A stretch of DNA of 64,000 nucleotides from Nectonema munidae (lineage: Eukaryota > Nematomorpha > Nectonematoida > Nectonematidae), in NCBI GenBank assembly GCA_030549495.1, contig JAUIRK010000985.1:248001-312000 (forward strand). The letters are read 5' to 3'. Shown here in pieces: positions 11,302 through 22,255 of the stretch. Position 1 is the first letter of the stretch, and the number at the start of each line of letters is the position of its first letter. The notes beneath the pieces were generated by a model. It saw only the letters and a program-made list of their open reading frames with translations. It did not search any database and had not been told where the DNA came from. A program made the translations under genes and the position numbers.

Positions 11302-12301
11302 TTAAATATAAAAAATTCCATTGAAAAAGCAGACGTTTGATTTCCAAAATTGGAATCCTAAGATGGGTAAAAATAAATCCTTTTTCTAAGGATATGCTTA
11401 TGATAAGATGTAGCATTGTAGTCCCACTTTTAACGCAATAAATCCAATGTCATTATGACACACGCGATTTCTTTATTCTAATGTAGTTTTATATCAAGCT
11501 ACTTAATGACATCTGATTTACTAGGGATTTAATGAGTAAATATATATTTCAGTGACTTTTGAATATGTTAACTCATTTACTACCTATATTCCAAAAAGAA
11601 ACGCAGACTAACTCGTGTTTTAAATAGAATTAAATATAGATTACTGAAGTCGTCTGGGTTCCTTTCGAATTATTGATATTAAATGGATGCAGTCCATTTT
11701 TAGTTAAGACTATTCCATCTTGTAAAATTAATAAAAGATTAATTTTTAAATTTATAGATATCAATAGTATAGTAATGTAAGCGTTGAGTACGGAAGAAAA
11801 AGGAGTTAAAAAGTTTGAAAAAGACTCTTAAAAAGGTTAGAAATTTAATGCAATTAAAATAATTATATTCTACGATCTACTGGACAGTATTTTAGTATCG
11901 TTGCTATATAAGTTTTAACATAAACTTTTAAATAGAAATAAATGAAGGTACTTTTACTTTTTATAATTTGATATTTAAAATTACAATTAAATATTAAAAT
12001 TGAAAAACAACCTTGTATGCATATATCTGAAAACTTAAATCAGTGTATCCATTAAAATTAACAAAATAAAAAAAGATAAAACCTTTTTACCAAAGCCAAA
12101 ATAAATTTTCTATTAGTCCTATGCAAAAAATTCTTTAAAATACTTTTATTTGATTAAAAAAATAATCAATATTCTAAATTAAAATTCCTAATTTAAGGAG
12201 TTTCAATTAATAGTGACATTTTAGATTACGTACTTAGAAAAATTGATTAAAAAAATAAATTTCATTAAAAGATATTAATAAGATTTTAATAGATTCATTA
12301 A
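11302..12301. other. AT-rich intergenic DNA
   Basis: No gene, long repeat or RNA is recognised. The base composition is nearly pure A/T over long stretches. Confidence 0.5.
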
Positions 12302-14245
12302 AAGTAAAATTTAACGCAACAAAATCAACTCTTATACACTTCACACGAACACATTCCCCTCACCTCCCACTATTAACATCCAGCGATATCCTCATCCAAC
12401 CATCTTCCTCCATGAAATATTTAGGGCTCACCTTTCTATCAAACCTCAAATGGTCATCCCACTTCAACAACCTATACCACAAACTATCTTCAACTCTTTT
12501 TTCTCTTACTAAAATTATATCTTATAAACGGGGTCTAAGTATTCAACACTCATCTTTTATATACAAATCAATCATCCTATCTACGCTTGAGTATGGCATT
12601 CTTTCATGGGGCTTATCATTAAACTACCCCTCATCACTCACTTATCTAAATAAAATCCACCGCCTTTTCCTCATCACAATGACCAGGGCCTACAAAACCT
12701 CCCCTACTAGAATCCTTGAATTCTTCACGAACTGCCTTCCTCTAATCCTTCATCTCAAACAAACTGCTACCAAAAAATATATCATGACATGCATCGAACC
12801 AAATTCTTATCTTAAGTCCTTCTATTTTCATAACACTCAAATTACACCCTCCCAAATTTACTACAAATCCTTACTCCAACAATTTTCCTCTTCTCCAAAC
12901 AACATTTTCATCCAACCCAAAATCAATCCACTTTATTTCACCCTTCCTCACCATTACATTTCTCTCTTCACAACTGTTTCATCAAATCCATCGCTAAACT
13001 TCTAATTACGACCCGCTTTACCTCAACTTCATTAAGAATATTCCTGAATAGCTCAAAAACCGTAAACAAATCTTACTATGCTTTTGCACTCTTCAAAGGC
13101 CCTTCTCCCTTCTCTGTTTACTCAAAAACGTCTGCCATTGATCCCTCTCTTCCAATATATAGTGGTGAATGCTATGCCCTTCTACATGCTTGCGATTACA
13201 TAAGCCAAAATAAGTTTTCCCTTAGACATTACAACACACTACACTTCTTTACAGACTCACAAAACATCATCAAAGACCTAAGCCTCAAACACAACATCCC
13301 ATTCTTCACATACACCCTTGTTTCTAAACTCACCTACTTATCAAATTACTTTGAAATACACCTCTACTGGTGCCCAGCTCACTCAAACATTCTAGAAAAC
13401 ACTTATGTAGATAAGCTAGCTCAAAAAGTACCCCCAAATACACCTTACATACCGATTACCTCATTTCCCCTAGAAACCTATACCCCTCTACTTAGATCTA
13501 ACACTCAATACCTTAGACAAGAACTCATCCAATCCTCACCCTCGATTTTCTTCCAATATATAAATAATCCAAACCAAATTCTTAACATTTGGTCAAAAAT
13601 GAAATGCTTCCCACCACGACCGCTAATCAGATGGCTAATCGGACACTGCCCCTGCAACTCCTATTTCTACCGTATTAAAAAATCACCAAGCAATCTAGGT
13701 AGATTCAACTGCAATCAACAAGAAACACCTTAGCATTTTCTACTTTCCTGCTGCCACTACAACCATGCAAGAACTTCATTTCTTTCACTATCCGTCAAAA
13801 CTCTTAATCGCCTACCATCTAATTCCTTCGAACTACTTTTATACCCGAACCTCCTCAATGCCCTAAACTCTCTCATTATCTTCATAGAGTTAAACCTGCA
13901 ATCTCCGAACTCAGAGACTTTTTATACCACATAAACTCACATTAAAAAAAAAAATCTACAAAAATAACTACACTATTTTCTTTTACTTAAGACCTATATT
14001 CTTTACCACCCACCGACTACCTTTGCTCAATCAATCATCCTTCAACTACCACCTCAAAAAACCAGCATTCTACACTTCAAACTCCCTCAACAACTAATCA
14101 ATTTCTCCAAAGTCCCTCATTCATAATCTATTCACAAGCCTAATCAATACACTTCTTTCGAACTTCAACTTTATACCTCAAGCATTTCGCAAGCATATCG
14201 AAAAGTCCGATAGTGCTTAGATATTTCTTCCTACCTACCTACCTA
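12302..14245 (+). mobile_element. RNase H-bearing LINE (I/R1/LOA-like), 3' part
   Basis: This is an island whose plus strand is rich in C and poor in G, unlike its flanks. The frame at 12302-13005 encodes the end of a reverse transcriptase (MKYLGLTFLSNLKWSSHF, then LEYGILSWGLS). A second frame (about 13045-13735) encodes an RNase H domain with its acidic and histidine motifs: SGECYALLHACDY, LHFFTDSQNII and CPAHSNILENTYVDKLA. It is followed by a Cys/His knuckle (GHCPCN ... HFLLSCC) with one in-frame stop inside (near 13731). The 3' UTR ends in a (CTAC)n run (14230-14260). RNase H after the reverse transcriptase is known from the I, R1, LOA and Tad groups. I cannot choose among them. The copy is 5'-truncated and frameshifted. 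Confidence 0.85.
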
Positions 14246-14608
14246 CCTACCTACATACTTAAGTTCAAATTGACACTAATTATTAAAAATTAATGAAATA
14301 AATCAAATAACGTTATATTTAATAAAAATTTTATTTAACTGAATTAAAAAAATACCTCTTCCATTTATTACCTCAACTTTTTCCTGTTCCATTTCCTGTT
14401 TTGGCCCCGCCACCTAATGGTAATTAAAAAAATTTACTGAATAAGATAAATTTATTAAATCAAGAAAATTTTTCCACAAAAGTATATTCAAAACAAAAAG
14501 AATTAAAATTTTTAATTTAAGTTTTTAGAATTGTATTAAATATATTATTACCAAATGTATTTGAAGGTGAGCGATGCCTCTTAGAAGATTTAGCATCTCT
14601 CGATCAGT
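14246..14608. other. AT-rich spacer
   Basis: No gene is seen. A short block with TTTTTCCTGTTCCATTTCC and GGCCCCGCCACC stands out by composition but was not identified. Confidence 0.4.
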
Positions 14609-14875
14609 TCAACATTGCTTCTTGTTTCTGATTTTTGCAGAACGCCAAAGTCGTTCAATATGTTGGGTATGTGCTCCACTGTCAGGATCCATAAAATTTT
14701 GACTGTGATTTACTATCAGATGTTTGTATATCGATACTTCTTGAAAACCTTGACCCTTAATTGTACGATATGCACGCCATTTATCAGAAAATATTGTCTT
14801 TCCTGGACTTATGCATTTATTGATGAACGAAATTAGAGTACTTTCTGTGCAGTAGGACTTTTTACCCAAATACAC
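14609..14875 (-). pseudogene. Merlin-family transposase, C-terminal catalytic fragment
   Basis: The minus-strand frame reads PGKTIFSDKWRAYRTI, HLIVNHSQNFMDPDSGAHTQ and IERLWRSAKIRNKKQC. These are the second and third catalytic-site regions of the IS1016/IS1595-like DDE domain used by Merlin transposons (D in SDKWRAY, and the H..E..W segment before the C terminus). The first catalytic region is missing here. A fragment with the Merlin N terminus lies 1.3 kb upstream in the same orientation (16157-16396). The two may be the remains of one copy separated by insertion or deletion, or two copies. Confidence 0.8.
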
Positions 14876-16156
14876 ACAAATATGCTCTTTATTTACAAAT
14901 AAGAATTTGAAATTAAAAATAATATTAAATAAATGCTTAAAATAAAAAGATACACAGATATTTAAGTTTGAACGAGAGCTGGTAATAGAGTATTGGTATA
15001 TATTTTTATGTCACCCATTTTCTTGTCAGGCCACACATATTAAGAAGAAGAAGAAGAATTAATTTGCATATCACAAAAACAGAATAAGAATTCGTAAAAT
15101 CAAAATACAAGCATTAAGGTTAGGGTTTTAAGTATTTGTATGCAAGGATTCACACAAAGGCTACTGAAAGCCACTTGACGTGTGTAACCTGAAAAAAGAA
15201 AAGAAAATTTCATTAAAACGAGTTAAAAATAATACAAGCTTAGAGGGTTAAAAACACAAAATCAAATACAGTAAATATAACTATGTAGTATATATATGTG
15301 TCGGTCTGTAAGATTGAGTACATATATAAACGAATACATGTATATATATTAATATGTGTGTGTGATGTTTAATGTATATTTATATATACTATAATACAAT
15401 AATCAAGAATGACAAGAGCAAATGTAGCAATGACGTGAATTACAAGATAAGTATTGACTAGATAAATAATTTTTCATTTCTTTATTAAAACTATCAAAAC
15501 TGTTTAGCCTACAATAATCATATAATGAAGGATTTTCATGAAAAACCATGATATTTTTTGACCCAACGTTTGATTATTTATAGAACCTAACTGCTCTAAA
15601 TGTAAATAGTAAACACTACGTGTTTGGTATTGATGTATCTGGATATTAAAAGTCAACGTATTAGCTAACTTAGGACAGCATATACCCTTTACGTATTTAA
15701 ATAGAAAAAGCAGATTCTATAACTATAAAGATCCCTAACTTTCAAATATTAGAGTCATTAAACAAATTACTAGTATGGCTAATGTATTTTACGTTATACA
15801 TACTATTAGTAATTATTACATATTACATACATATTAGTAATTATTTAAATTAAAAAATTATTTTGTGTTATCAAACTTTGAATATTTAAATTTGTTTTAT
15901 CTGTTTGGATGTATTTGGGTATATTTGGGTGAAAAGTCTCACCCCTTTCTGTGCGATCTATAACAGCTAACATGAAAACTTCCTTGGTTTCAATGCGAAT
16001 ACCCCCAAACACCCACGGTTATTAAAGAATTCGACCAACATGGTTTTTCCTCTTGGCAAACAATTTTTTTTCTATCTCCACATGCATACCTGGACCACCA
16101 ATGACAAAAGGGTCTTTAAAAAGCTTCCAAAGACATACCTCTCTCTTGTAATTGTT
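14876..16156. other. Spacer between two Merlin fragments; possible LINE tail
   Basis: At 15010-15060 a segment ending 'CAGGCCACACATATTAAG' runs into (AAG)n, which resembles a LINE 3' tail. The rest (TA-rich microsatellites near 15290-15400) shows no gene. The middle of the Merlin transposase, expected here if the fragments were one element, was not found. Confidence 0.35.
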
Positions 16157-16396
16157 CTAATCAACGGTTGTGTTTTTATTTATTCCAAGTTCTCTCTCGG
16201 AATATTTTATTGAATTCAGTTCATACGCCCATGAATAAATGAAGAGTATTATATGTTCATAAGACAACCATGAAACAGCAAGCCAATTATATGTTCGTAA
16301 TCCTTTCTCTTTTCTACAGCCCCTTTTGTAACAACGCCAACGATTCTTCTTTCCTCCTCCAAAAACTAACTTCATTGAGTGTCCATTTTCTTGCAC
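16157..16396 (-). pseudogene. Merlin-family transposase, N-terminal fragment
   Basis: The minus-strand frame contains the Merlin N-terminal zinc/HTH region: NRWRCYKRGCRKEKGLRTYN, WLSYEHIILFIYSWAYE and a helix ending SERELGINKNTTVD. In intact Merlins this is followed by 'WNNYLRE', which begins the separate copy at 26526. Here the frame is lost after TTVD. It is the same orientation as, and upstream of, the C-terminal fragment at 14609-14875. Confidence 0.78.
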
Positions 16397-17149
16397 ATTT
16401 TCGCTTCAACTGCACGATTCCAAACTCTAATAGATAAATGATGCATTTCCCTTCATTGTCAAGTTTACGAATGAGTGATTTGAAATTGATCATTTATAAG
16501 ATTGTTTTATTATTAACCAGACGATTAATTATTAATTTATAGAAATTGAAAAAATTAGTGGTGGGACCAAAACAGGAACGTTTTTTTATTACTATTCTTT
16601 TGGCAAGCATAGCAATATAAAATTGAATTTTTCTTACAAACAACGCATTTTCTTTGTTGCTGTCTAGAAACAGAGACTAAATAATGTCCACGAACACTTC
16701 TTGAGTTTTTAGAAAGATACGAAGAAGGTCCAGGTTTTCTCTTAATTTGCAAACCTTTCAGTTGTAACAAATGCAATGTTATTTCTCTACGAAAATTCAG
16801 GTGTGAAAGCTTACTTTCTGGATACGTATTTCCATAATCTTTACATGCACCAACTACTGAAGCATTTATAGCATGCATGTCCACCCATTCCTTGATTGTA
16901 CTTTGCAATGAAGTGAGGACATTCTATTTCAATTTTTTTTTCTCCAAACGAGAATATCGTTTGATTTTTCCCATAGGGATTTGAGTACAGAAATTAGATC
17001 CTAGATTTACAATAAAGTTATCTTTGCATTTCAAGAAAAACCCTGTGTCATTCGATCTAATATTAAAACAACCTCTAATTTATTTCTTTAGTTCTTTATC
17101 CTCGATCAATGGACATTTATTAGTTCTATTTTTTTTGACAGGGTGTTTC

Positions 17150-17290
17150 ATGCAAGGGAAGTAGATACTTCCATATCTGCACTGATGAACTTTTATGAAA
17201 AGTCGATGGCATCGCTGGGATTCGAACCCAAAGGCTTTGGATCCGTAGCGACGCCTCTACCTATCAGCCCACCAGCCCTTACCTATCAGC
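17150..17290 (-). repeat. tRNA-derived SINE inserted in piggyBac
   Basis: In reverse complement the segment carries a pol III A-box-like GGCTGATAGGTAGAGGCG and a canonical B box, GGTTCGAATCC. Its 3' body (CATAAAAGTTCATCAGTG) resembles those of the other SINE copies in this window. It disrupts the piggyBac transposase and is therefore younger. Confidence 0.75.
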
Positions 17291-17368
17291 CCACCAGCCC
17301 TTACCTATCAGCCCACCAGCCCTTACCTATCAGCCCACCAGCACTTACCTATCAGCCCACCAGCCCTA
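17259..17368. repeat. 22-bp minisatellite derived from the SINE head
   Basis: There are five nearly identical tandem copies of a 22-base unit (ACCTATCAGCCCACCAGCCC plus two bases), at 17259, 17281, 17303, 17325 and 17347. The first copy overlaps the tRNA-like head of the adjacent SINE, including its A box, so the array grew by tandem amplification of that head. Confidence 0.9.
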
Positions 17369-18156
17369 TTACTTCTAATAGTACCTATTGCTATTATGTT
17401 TTGTTCGCTTAAATTTTTTAAAAGATTATATGAGGTGAAAAAGTTGTCAAAATAGAAGATGTGCCTTGAATGGTTTTATAATGCTTCGATGAAATTTTTG
17501 ACAACCTGCATACATAAAGGCATCTTTTTGACTGAAAAATTTTGCTCTTTACCTTGATAAATGTGCAAAACTAAAGGACAACAAGCTTACATGAGTGAGG
17601 CCTATAGTAAATAGACTCCTCTATGCTTATGTCCTTATAGCAACGACTGAATTTAGCTAAATTTAAATTTAACATTTCATATATTGGTTTACCTTTTGCC
17701 ATTTTGTCTTTCAAGTCGATTCTACTATTGTCAACAATATGGAAATATTTTTTAATTTCCCTAAATCTCTTTCTTGACAAAACCGTGAATCTATTTAAAG
17801 CTTATAGATATTTTGAAATCCTAAATGCGAAAACTGAGCCAAAAAATGAAACCAGCATCTTCAATTTGCTATTAAAACACATATTTTATTTAAAATTTTA
17901 AAAATATTTTTTGAGTCAGTTTTTAGACGTAAACCGCGAATCTATTTGAAGCATCTTCAATTTGGTATAAAAATCGATATTTTATTAAAATTTTAAAAAT
18001 ATATTTGTAGACATTAAACGTAAACCGTACATTCGATTACAATTGCAGTTATTTTAAAACCTCTAAATGAGAAAACTGAGTTGCTATATATTTCTTTTGC
18101 TATATTTTATTAGATATATTTCTCATCAATCAAAATTTTGATTGACGCTTTCTATG

Positions 18157-18489
18157 CAGTGCCCGCGCTAAAGCTAAATTTCAAGGGGGACTGAAATGGA
18201 GCAAAGAAACACATTTGCAAAAAATTTATTTCCTATATTACTTTATATCCTATATTACTTTGCTGAAAAGCATGAAGTACTTCTGTATAAAAACCTATAG
18301 AAATCTCATATTATATACATACACATACACCAGCATTTATATAAGATTATTGTGTACAATTTTTGCTTATTTATTTTTCCTTTAAAAAGTGCATGGGGCA
18401 AAACCAAAAATTTTAAGGGGGGGGGGGCAAAGATTAATACGGGGGGGGGGGGCACGTGCCCCAAAATTATATAGGTAGCGCGGGCACTG
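18157..18489. repeat. hAT-type MITE with G-tracts
   Basis: The ends are perfect 14-bp inverted repeats, CAGTGCCCGCGCTA and TAGCGCGGGCACTG, of hAT type (CAGTG start). Two runs of 10 or more G lie inside near the right end. No matching 8-bp target duplication was seen. A related right-end fragment lies at about 63720-63813. Confidence 0.75.
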
Positions 18490-18869
18490 AAAGTAGGTAT
18501 CATTATTAAAAAATTTAAATATTTAAAGTGTTATGCGTTCCAAACTGTATATAATTATAAATTTTTAGGGGAGTATATAATATACACCCCAATGTTATAA
18601 GATTAACTACAGATAATATTAAAATTTTGTTAGAAAATTTTAATTTTCGATTTTGATTGACAGTTTTTGACATTACAGATGCATACAACAAGCATGGAAA
18701 TGATGCTAAAAGATGCAGTTAATAATAATTTTTGGAAAAGTTTGGAAGCTAATTTTGTACAATTAATTTTTTAGTTAGGGAGGGGGGGGGGGTTATGCAC
18801 CTAGCACTAATAGGAATGGTATTGATGAAAAATAACTATCATTATTCAATTCTTACTTTTCTCAGCCCA

Positions 18870-20020
18870 AACAGAGAGTTTGTATAAATAATATTGTATA
18901 AATAATAAAATGGTGATAAATCGAAAGTTTTGGATATAAAAACTGGTGTTGCTCAGGGATTATACCTCGCTCCTCTATTTTTTTCTACATACATTAATGA
19001 CATTTATATATATCCTTTTTATCTTACAATCATCTTCTTTTTGCAGATGATCTTATTTTACTATTTTATCTCAATAAAACTTTAACTCAGCCATATGACA
19101 ATAATTATAACTCATAAATTAATTCCAATTTAAAATACTAAATCTAAAGAGCTGTTTTTTCCTATAATGGAAATATAGCCTAGTTGGATTCAGCTGTTTC
19201 ACACCGGTTCGTTAGAACCGTCTCACGCAATTTTGTGATTTTGACGAATGTACGGTACCTTTCGTTAGTGATTTAGTGCATAATTTATTTATACAAGTGG
19301 TAACCAGGTTTGCTGCCATGTGTATCGTGCTTGTTTTCTATGTACATTTGTGAAACAAAATTCTTATTTCAGGATATTTTCTCTTTTTTAAATTAATTAT
19401 TGAAGATACTGTGAATATAAAATTTAAAACATCAGTGGTGCTTTTTTAAGAGTTAAGTCTTTAGCCTAAAAATGTTAAATCTTTAAAATTTGATGTCTAT
19501 TCATAGCTAAAAACAATAAAGTATCGAATAACCTAAAATATATATTTCTTATTGCTAAGATTTAGTTATGTATTGATCAGTTTATTTGCTGACAAATTTG
19601 ACTTTTTTGTAACAGAACCGGCTGACAAAAAAATTGAATCCCACTACTGGATATAGTCATAATTTTTTTAACCTTGAATTTGAGTTGGTGGTGAAAGTTA
19701 GTTTCTTAGGGCTTATAGTTAATATCACTCTGAAATGGCACCAACATATATCTTGCTTATCAACAAAAATAAACTACATTCCTGGTGTTTTAGAGCAGGC
19801 AAAAAAATTCTAAATTTAAATACCTTACCTACCTTAATTGTTTAAATGCTTACTTTTATCACAATTCAACTACAGTGTTAATATTTGGGGTTGCTTCAAT
19901 CAAAATAAAATGATCCTTTCCAGAAAAAAGCCATAAGAATTGTTTTCAATTTTCTATTTAAATTCTTCCATGTAAATCATATATTTTGTTAAATATGCGT
20001 ACACTTTTTTTCTTTGGTGA
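18870..20020 (+). mobile_element. Decayed CR1/jockey-like LINE reverse transcriptase
   Basis: Plus-strand frames read VLDIKTGVAQGLYLAPLFF followed by YINDIY and a FADDLILLFYLN-like block, the reverse transcriptase palm with its catalytic DD. After an interruption (a hAT MITE, 19181-19650) they read VSFLGLIVNITLKWHQHISC, INYIPGVLEQAKKFLNLN and KKAIRIVFN, the thumb region. Multiple stops and frame changes show an old copy. The left and right limits are uncertain. Confidence 0.78.
19181..19650. repeat. hAT-type non-autonomous element nested in the LINE
   Basis: The left end GTTGGATTCAGCTGTTTCAC with CACCGGTTCG, and the right end, in reverse complement CAGTAGTGGGATTCAATTTT with CAGCCGGTTC, are imperfect inverted repeats with hAT-like ends. 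The flanks ATATAGCC (19173-19180) and ATATAGTC (19651-19658) match at 7 of 8 bases, the target-site length of hAT elements. Removing it restores continuity of the surrounding LINE reading. Confidence 0.75.
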
Positions 20021-21221
20021 ACAAGAAAGCGTTCTTTTGGCCTTCTCTTCTTTGCTGCAATTATCTGTATAAATATATTTTCTTTCATTAAAATTTATAC
20101 TCACATCATACATGTTTGCACATATATATGCTCACATATGTGTTTATCATTACTGAGTGTGTTAATATATATATTTTTTTACTAAATAAATCACTTCCAT
20201 CCATAGGTAGCGAATACTTCAAGCAAATCTGAACGAGTCATTAGACGACCATATTTTAGTTCTATTGAATCTTCTGATAAAAAAAGCGCCAAATTCATCA
20301 AAAACGCCTGTCATCTCATTTAACAATATTTTGAATTTATCTGTGGATAAATCATAATTTAGCCTTTGTGCTGGATACACTTTTGAAAATTTTAAATGTC
20401 ATACAGTTTCGAACGCACACCACTTTTATATCTATAATTTAAAAATTTATCTACTTTGTAGGAAATCCCAATCAAAATTTAATTCGATGGTGAAATTATT
20501 GAAAAATATCATTCAAATTCTAGAATCTAGATAAAATATATTTTCACTGGTGAATCGATCATGTTCATTTATTTCTGTTAGATCCAACATGTTTGAAAGA
20601 GTCAATCGAATTAGTGATGGATCCCTGATTATTTTTTTCTATATAAAAATAATTTATTTACATATCTGGAAATGTTGGAGAGCTTATTTTTTTTATAAAA
20701 ACTTTTTATTTAAAATAAATTATTTTCAATACAAGAATTATATTAAAAATTTTAACGAAACATTGTGAGTACATATATTAACTATACAAATTTATTTTTG
20801 CCAAATCTGTTTATCAACAATCTACAACTTATTTAGTTATTTCTATCTTTAGTACTGAAAACTGATTAAGTTGAATAAATTAAATTCAATTCTTGCGTAA
20901 ATAATTAAGTTTTCCTCTAGGCTAGGATTTCGAGGTGAACCTCTGTTAGCCATTTTGATACCAATTTTTTAAATCAAAGCTAAACTCAAGGTCAAAAGTT
21001 GGATCCAATTATCATCTAAAGATGGGATATCACACGAGTCCATAACCATACGTGCCGCCAACCTCTTAGTCTTCATAGAGGATCTTCTCGCTATTTTAGG
21101 TTAAAAAATCGCGTTCACAAATTCGGGAGCAAATTTAAATTTTAATATTTTTAGAAAGCTTGCTTCGAATTAAAGAATGCGCTTGACTCAATCTTCTAAA
21201 GTTGATGATTTTGGAGGAGAT
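20021..21221. other. Intergenic DNA left of receptor 1
   Basis: This is AT-rich. A minus-strand open stretch of about 40 codons (about 20310-20195, containing RLMTRSDLLEVFATYGWK) is preceded by a weak splice acceptor. It was not recognised and may be chance or a stray exon. Confidence 0.3.
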
Positions 21222-22255
21222 TCAGAGAAGAGCTGACCATGTGTTTTCTTGAATCGCTTTACTTACCTTTTTGTCGATGAGTAGGTAAAGGAAGAAAAAT
21301 GTATTGTTCAAAATAATAAGAAATAGTGTGGAGTATTCTTTGGCGTTGTTGAATGTGAAGCAGTTGAACCGTTTGCAATCACTGAAAATGACGGTGTAGA
21401 GAAGGGAGCATATCGCGTTTGGTAGGCCGAGTGAGAATGTTATTGTCGCAATCAAGAAAACAGAAAAGACAGTATTCCTCTTAAATTCCTCTTCTTTCTT
21501 GATTCGCTTCAAATTTTCGAAGTGCATGGACGCTTGTGTTTGAGTGGGGGGCGTGATGGCGCTTCGAAACTTGAGTATTTTATAGGAGCACGCGATTGCT
21601 TGCACAAAAATCAGTACGCATGGCAGAATGCTAAGAATGACTTCCCTTAGGAGTTCGTATATCGTGAAGGAGAGGCTAGAGTTCTTCAAGTTTATGAGTT
21701 GGCAGTAGGTTTTTTCGTTGCACTTTATCGGCACGAGTCTGTACCACTTCACTTTAGGTATGTTTAAAGCCAGACAGATGCCAAAAACGCAATATGGCAA
21801 AACTTTTACACAGATCTTTTCATGAAACATGTTTCGACGGAAAGGCAAATAGAAGATCACTAGTTTGTCGAGTAGTATGAAATTGATATACCAAAGTAGG
21901 CAGTTGTTGAGGGCCTGTGAACATGGCAGGCAGAAGGAACGCATGAATGTTCGCACGCTGCACCCGAAAAAGTAATTTATTTGAAAAAACTTGCCAATTT
22001 GATGCAAAAAAGGAAAAAAAATGTAAAGAATGGAGTTGAATGTTGTCAAAAAGGCGCAAAGAAAAACTAACTTGTAGATGGGATCACTTTTAAAAATCTT
22101 GGATATCGCTACAAAAATGTTAGCGTGAATGAAAACCGTTGTTAGTAGAAGAAATGGGAAAATGCAGGAGTAAAAGTACAGTTCTAGCTTACTTGAAATT
22201 TCTTGCAGTGTTACAAAACAATAAATATGCGCTTCCAGTGAATCATTATTATTCT
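21222..22255 (-). CDS. Orphan seven-transmembrane (rhodopsin-like) receptor
   Basis: One long minus-strand exon encodes seven hydrophobic helices, so the protein should sit in the plasma membrane. Helix 1 lies around FYSCIFPFLLLTTVFIHA, helix 2 around KLVFLCAFLTTFNSILYI, and helix 3 around CLLWYINFILLDKLVIFYLP, where LDKLVIFYLP stands at the DRY position. Helix 4 lies near KVLPYCVFGICLALNIP, helix 5 near ILSILPCVLIFVQAIACSY, helix 6 near TVFSVFLIATITFSLGLPNA and helix 7 near TLFLIILNNTFFFLYLLID. The frame is open from a 3' splice site (TTATTCTAG just above 22255), so a short upstream exon with the start codon is likely and unseen. Asn residues after that site and Cys residues before helix 3 and in loop 2 suit an extracellular N terminus and a disulfide. 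The DRY and NPxxY motifs are degenerate. Ligand and family are unknown. Confidence 0.72.

Larger units (their letters stand above)
16555..17780 (-). pseudogene. piggyBac-like transposase, split by a SINE
   Basis: Minus-strand pieces in order: 17780-17571 holds MSRKRFREIKKYFHIVDN and DKMAKGKPIYEML; about 17560-17400 holds the catalytic-region words HIFYFDNFFTSYNLLKNL; 17100-16920 gives CFNIRSNDTGFFLKCKDN; 16908-16555 holds LSHLNFRREITLHLLQL and a C-terminal cysteine cluster (KCVVCKKN ... YCYACQKN). These are the expected parts of a DDE_Tnp_1_7 (piggyBac) transposase from front to zinc-binding tail. A SINE and its minisatellite (17150-17368) interrupt it. Several stops are present, so it is inactive. 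TTAA ends were not pinned down. Confidence 0.82.
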
